The translations under genes were made by a program, and so were the position numbers. This document shows, one piece after another, positions 56,462-59,964 of a stretch of 59,964 nucleotides of DNA; the first letter of the stretch is position 1; every line of letters starts with the position of its first letter. Origin of the DNA: Brachionus rotundiformis. Taxonomy: Eukaryota; Rotifera; Eurotatoria; Ploima; Brachionidae. The notes beneath the pieces are model-generated. The model was not told the origin of the DNA. It was given only the letters and a program-made list of their open reading frames with translations, and made no database searches. The DNA is taken from positions 6,887,447 through 6,947,410 of the forward strand of contig JAESIW010000137.1 of the NCBI GenBank assembly GCA_016802295.1, read 5' to 3'.

Positions 56462-58819
56462 TTACTCTAAACATTTACGATTGACTTTAACTATAGATAA
56501 AAAATAAATTCTGAAATTTTTACAGCTGAAAAAATAAAAGATAGTTTGAGTAGAAATTGTAATGAGAAATAGGAAATCATTCAATTCTTCAGCAATAGTA
56601 CATATTTTGTTGTGAATTGAGCAGATATTTAAAAAATAATCTTTTTGGGTACTTTTTTGGTAGACAATTAAAATTTGAATTATTACGCCGAATAATCTAA
56701 ATATAATTATGAATATCAAATTTAAAATCAATATATTCAATGTTGATCTGGCGGTTTTAGTTTTATTTTTATTTTTATTTTTGACACTATTCGTAAAAAA
56801 AAGAGCTTCCTTTTTTTTAATGTTTGATCGAGCTTTTAGAATAAATATTGCCTCAGCAAAGCAAAATATTATTACACAAAAGATCTCATTCAAGAAAAAG
56901 TTAATTAAAAAAAGAATAAAAATTTCAATAGCAGAATTACGTTGAATTGTTGGAGTCGTTCTTAGTTCAAAAGGACTAAAAGACGCAATATAGTTCATGA
57001 AAAAAAACTTGCTATCAGGATATTCGACATAATCAAAAAATATATCAAAATTAAATTGGTTATAGTTAATTTTGTTCATAAATATCTGATTTAATAAAAG
57101 GCTCACAAAGTAAAAAGCAAGAAAAGATAAAATTAAAGGCTTAATATATTTTTTTTTGGCTATTCTCTGAAGTTTATCTCATGACTCTGGATCTAGTAAT
57201 GTAAGGCGTTTGACTGAAACAAATAGTTGAAATGCATTTGAAAAAAATCTCAAAAAACTACCAACAACTTTTACCAAATAAATTTCAAGAATTTGCGAAA
57301 TAATAAGTGTATTGAGAGGCGAACAAAATCTTGAATTTTGATTTACACATTTTCTCATTTGATGGACAACCATTGTGATTAAATAAAAAACAGTAATTAA
57401 TGAGTTGGCTAACATTAATTTTTCAATAGAAATTGTATTTTTTTTGATTGTGTTTCTAGACGAATCTTTAATTTTAGAAAGAATATAAATGTTGACCAAA
57501 CTACTTGTCATAGATAATGTAATGAACATGTACTCAAGTGTTGTTAAAAATATATCTGCGATCTGAAAATAATCGAGAAAAATGAAACCATTAACTGAGT
57601 TAATTGATTTATTGAAGCCATCACAATTTTTGAACATTTTTTCAAAATTGCATTGTTCAAATTTCTTTTTGAAGTTGAGACCTTGTTCACATGAATATGG
57701 CATTATCTTTGTATTTATATATGATAAATTGAAAATAAAGCGTGTATTTTGCGACAACCACAACATCAAACAAGAACAGTTAATATAGATACTTTCAAAT
57801 AGAAAAAAGATTGAACCGTTTGTTTTAAAATCTCGATACAAACAAAAATCCTCATCGGGAAAATTGTAATAATCGTAATCAAAATTTAAATACATTGACG
57901 CTAAACTTAATGATAGATATTTTATTTTTTTTGAATTTTTTTTTATGTTATTCGAGTCACTAAAATTTATTGACAAATTATTGTTTATTTTTTGAATCCA
58001 TTTAAATCCTTTGCTGATCAATTCAAGCTTGTTTTCTAAATTTAAATTTATAAGTTGAGGTGACACATATTCAAAAGCATCATTTTCTATTTTATCCAAT
58101 AGACCATTTAAAACTAGTATATCTGTTTTATTAAAAATTAGTAATTTCTTGGAAAGAGTGCCTTTGTAAAAATACAAATCCAATTGTGAAATTGAGCTGT
58201 TTAGATTTTCAATTTTGTCTTCCAAAAAGCTAATCTGATTAAATTTTATAAAATTTTTAGACAATCCATAGAAAACCAAAAAATCTAATTCTAAATTATT
58301 GAAAATCAATGGACATGTATTTGGAAAGTATTTTACAGTAAATGAAAATTCAAGTGATGTAATTGATTGAAATATTCCATTTACCATTGAAGGATTACAT
58401 TCGTTTGAATATTTGAGACGCGAATGATAAAATGATAAACGAATTATAGGTGACAAGTTGGGTGATTGAAGATAAAAAACAGGCTCGGTAGAATCAAAAA
58501 AGTTTACTTTGTAAAACTTTATTGTAATGTGTGAATTTTTTAAAATTGCTTTTGAAAAGATTTCGGAGAAATTTATTATCTTATTATAGGCTAATTCGGA
58601 TGATGGCCTTATAAATATATCCTTTATATTTTTAAAATTCGTCAAATTAATAAATTTATAGTTTATTTGTGAATAATTTTTAAAATTTTGAAGAATTAAA
58701 GTTGAGTGATAATCATTCTTCAAAATTTTTATATATCTACTTAAATTTATTTGAATACTTAGACAACAACATTTTGAAAGTAAAAATAGTAAAAATAATG
58801 ACATACGAAAATAGATCAT
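56462..58819 (-). CDS. LRR-like ectodomain seven-transmembrane receptor, one in-frame stop
   Basis: One frame of 786 codons on the minus strand, from ATG 58817-58819 to the stop at 56462, broken once by TGA at 57179-57181. Signal peptide MSLFLLFLLSKCCCLSIQ, then about 370 residues with irregular leucine-rich repeats (LINLNLENKLELISKGF) and a Cys-flanked cap (INCSCLMLWL). Seven hydrophobic segments follow: FLTTLEYMFITLSMTSSLVN, KLMLANSLITVFYLITMV, IYLVKVVGSFLRFF, PLILSFLAFYFVSLLL, IFILFLINFFLNEIFCVI, ILNLIFIIIFRLFGVIIQIL and FLFLITISTQTIFYFFS. The TGA sits at the intracellular end of helix 3, in the DRY region, which reads VSVKRLTLLDPES. The rest of the frame is clean, so the break is recent, an allele, a sequencing error, or is avoided by splicing: a 48-bp GTCAAA...CTTCAG segment would remove it in phase, though its donor is poor. 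Extremely AT-rich codons. Ligand unknown. Confidence 0.75.
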
Positions 58820-59964
58820 TAGATTATTTTGAAAAAAAATTTTCTAAAAAAGTCCAAAATAAGAGAACTACAAAATGTATTATCTGTAGAAGAATAATAT
58901 TGAATTAATTGCTTTTTTTTATCAATTTTTTGTAAATTCGGTTTTTTATTGATTTCGACTTAGACTAAACCGATTATCAATTATTTATCCAAAATCAATT
59001 AGAATTAATCTTCTATGTTATCTTAATATTTTCTATATATTTATTTAATTCTAAAATATATAGTATATCTTCATATTTCAATGAGGATTATTTATCAGTC
59101 AGTTATTTATTTAGATTTTTCAAATTATTTTTTTAATTTTTTATCAAAACTATCTGTCATGGGACTGAAAGGGAGGTTAAAGGCCATTCCAAACTGCCCG
59201 AGGTCCTGCCCAAACTATTATTTAAGAAAAAAAATTGTTTAAAAAGGCACTGTGAAATTTGACTGAAAAAAACAAAATATCAAAAATGCCAAAGCTCAAG
59301 TTCAGAAGAAGCAAAACATGAATTGTAGCATATGGTGCATCCTCTGTACCACCAATATTATGATTTTGCAAGACTCTGCAATACGAAAGAGCAAAACATG
59401 CTCTGTAAGTTGAAACACTTGGTACATACTTTGTACCATCAATATGATTATTCGTTAAAACTCTATAAAATCTGCAAAATTCATAACTTGGTGAAATTTT
59501 ATTTATACACCAACTTTTTTGTTCCAAATTACACAATGCCAAAAAAATTTGTATTCTAAAATATTGAATGGCTAAAAAGCTAATTAGATTAAGCTGTATA
59601 TTTTTTAAAATTAATTTTTATTTTTTTTCTAAGCTGAGGCTATAAGTTGAAAAAATAGGATAAATTTCAATCCTTTTGAAATTCAAAATACCTAATGAGC
59701 GGAAAAATTTAATCAAGAAATTTTTTACTAAATGACAGTAAAGATAAAGATAGATTTTTCTTTTTTGCCACTAAAGAAAGTGTAAAATTTTCGAAAAATG
59801 ATCACACTATTCAAAGTTTACACTTTTCATGGGTGCTATTTTGATAATAGATTGTTTGATCCAACTATTTGAACCTTTCATAAAATTTTGGTTGCTTGAT
59901 AAAATAATAAAAAAAAATAAGTTTTTTGTTCTTTAATAATTAAATTCATTAAGAAAAGAGCATT
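58820..59964. other. AT-rich end of window
   Basis: Contains the two-unit tandem repeat at 59309-59470. Nothing else recognised. Confidence 0.4.
59309..59470. repeat. Diverged tandem duplication, about 80-bp unit
   Basis: The order AGCAAAACATG ... TGGT(G/A)CAT ... CT(C)TGTACCA(C/T)CAATAT ... GATT ... AA(G)ACTCT occurs twice, at about 59312-59385 and 59390-59464. On the minus strand both units stay open (RVLTNNHIDGTKYVPS and RVLQNHNIGGTEDAPY), but I do not recognise a protein family. Confidence 0.55.

Noticed and set aside
1..59964. tRNA, rRNA or CRISPR features
   Set aside because: No cloverleaf with proper A and B boxes, no rRNA core sequence and no regularly spaced repeats were found by reading. 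A tRNAscan or Infernal run would be needed to exclude diverged cases.

Overview
The window is a stretch of nuclear genome from a small invertebrate animal. The evidence is spliceosomal genes with very short introns (mostly about 45-60 bp, GT-AG), extremely AT-rich spacers, metazoan regulators (CtBP, a Gfi1/senseless zinc-finger protein, a Fos-like bZIP) and many decayed animal-type transposons. The mix of Merlin, MULE, Tc1/mariner, Tigger-like and jockey/RTE-like relics, with the gene style, reminds me of a monogonont rotifer (Brachionus-like). That is a judgement from memory, not a proof.

Layout. 0-4 kb: a single-exon CtBP gene (minus strand). 4-9 kb: a transposon graveyard with a reverse transcriptase relic, a TIR-bounded Tigger-like element, a second RT relic, a Merlin transposase with one nonsense codon, and an AT-hook fragment. 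9-20 kb (all minus strand): a Ly6/uPAR-type GPI protein, a six-exon NOX5-type NADPH oxidase, a five-exon type II membrane protein (Thr stalk, Cys-rich modules, C-type lectin domain) and the first of three related GPI-tailed serine proteases. 21-28 kb: an intronless 2-oxoglutarate/Fe(II) oxygenase (plus strand), a Tc1-like relic with a probable intron, and proteases 2 and 3. 30-37 kb: ATAT1 and a seven-exon HEATR4-like gene, head to head across 135 bp holding a perfect RFX X-box. 37-47 kb: a gene desert with a Gfi1/senseless gene in it, plus RTE and Tc1 relics. 47-56 kb: a structurally complete but dead mariner, a Fos-like gene, a MULE with an exact 9-bp target duplication, and two LINE-like tails sharing a covarying RNA fold. 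56-60 kb: an LRR-like seven-transmembrane receptor with one in-frame TGA, then a small tandem repeat.

How the genes relate. ATAT1 and the HEATR4-like gene probably share one cilium-type promoter. CtBP, Gfi1 and Fos are transcription regulators with GC-rich coding sequence standing alone in AT-rich surroundings. The 9-28 kb block is mostly cell-surface or secreted proteins (LU protein, NOX5, lectin, GPI proteases), which could suit an epithelial or defence surface; that link is inference from proximity only. I see no tRNA, rRNA or CRISPR signal.
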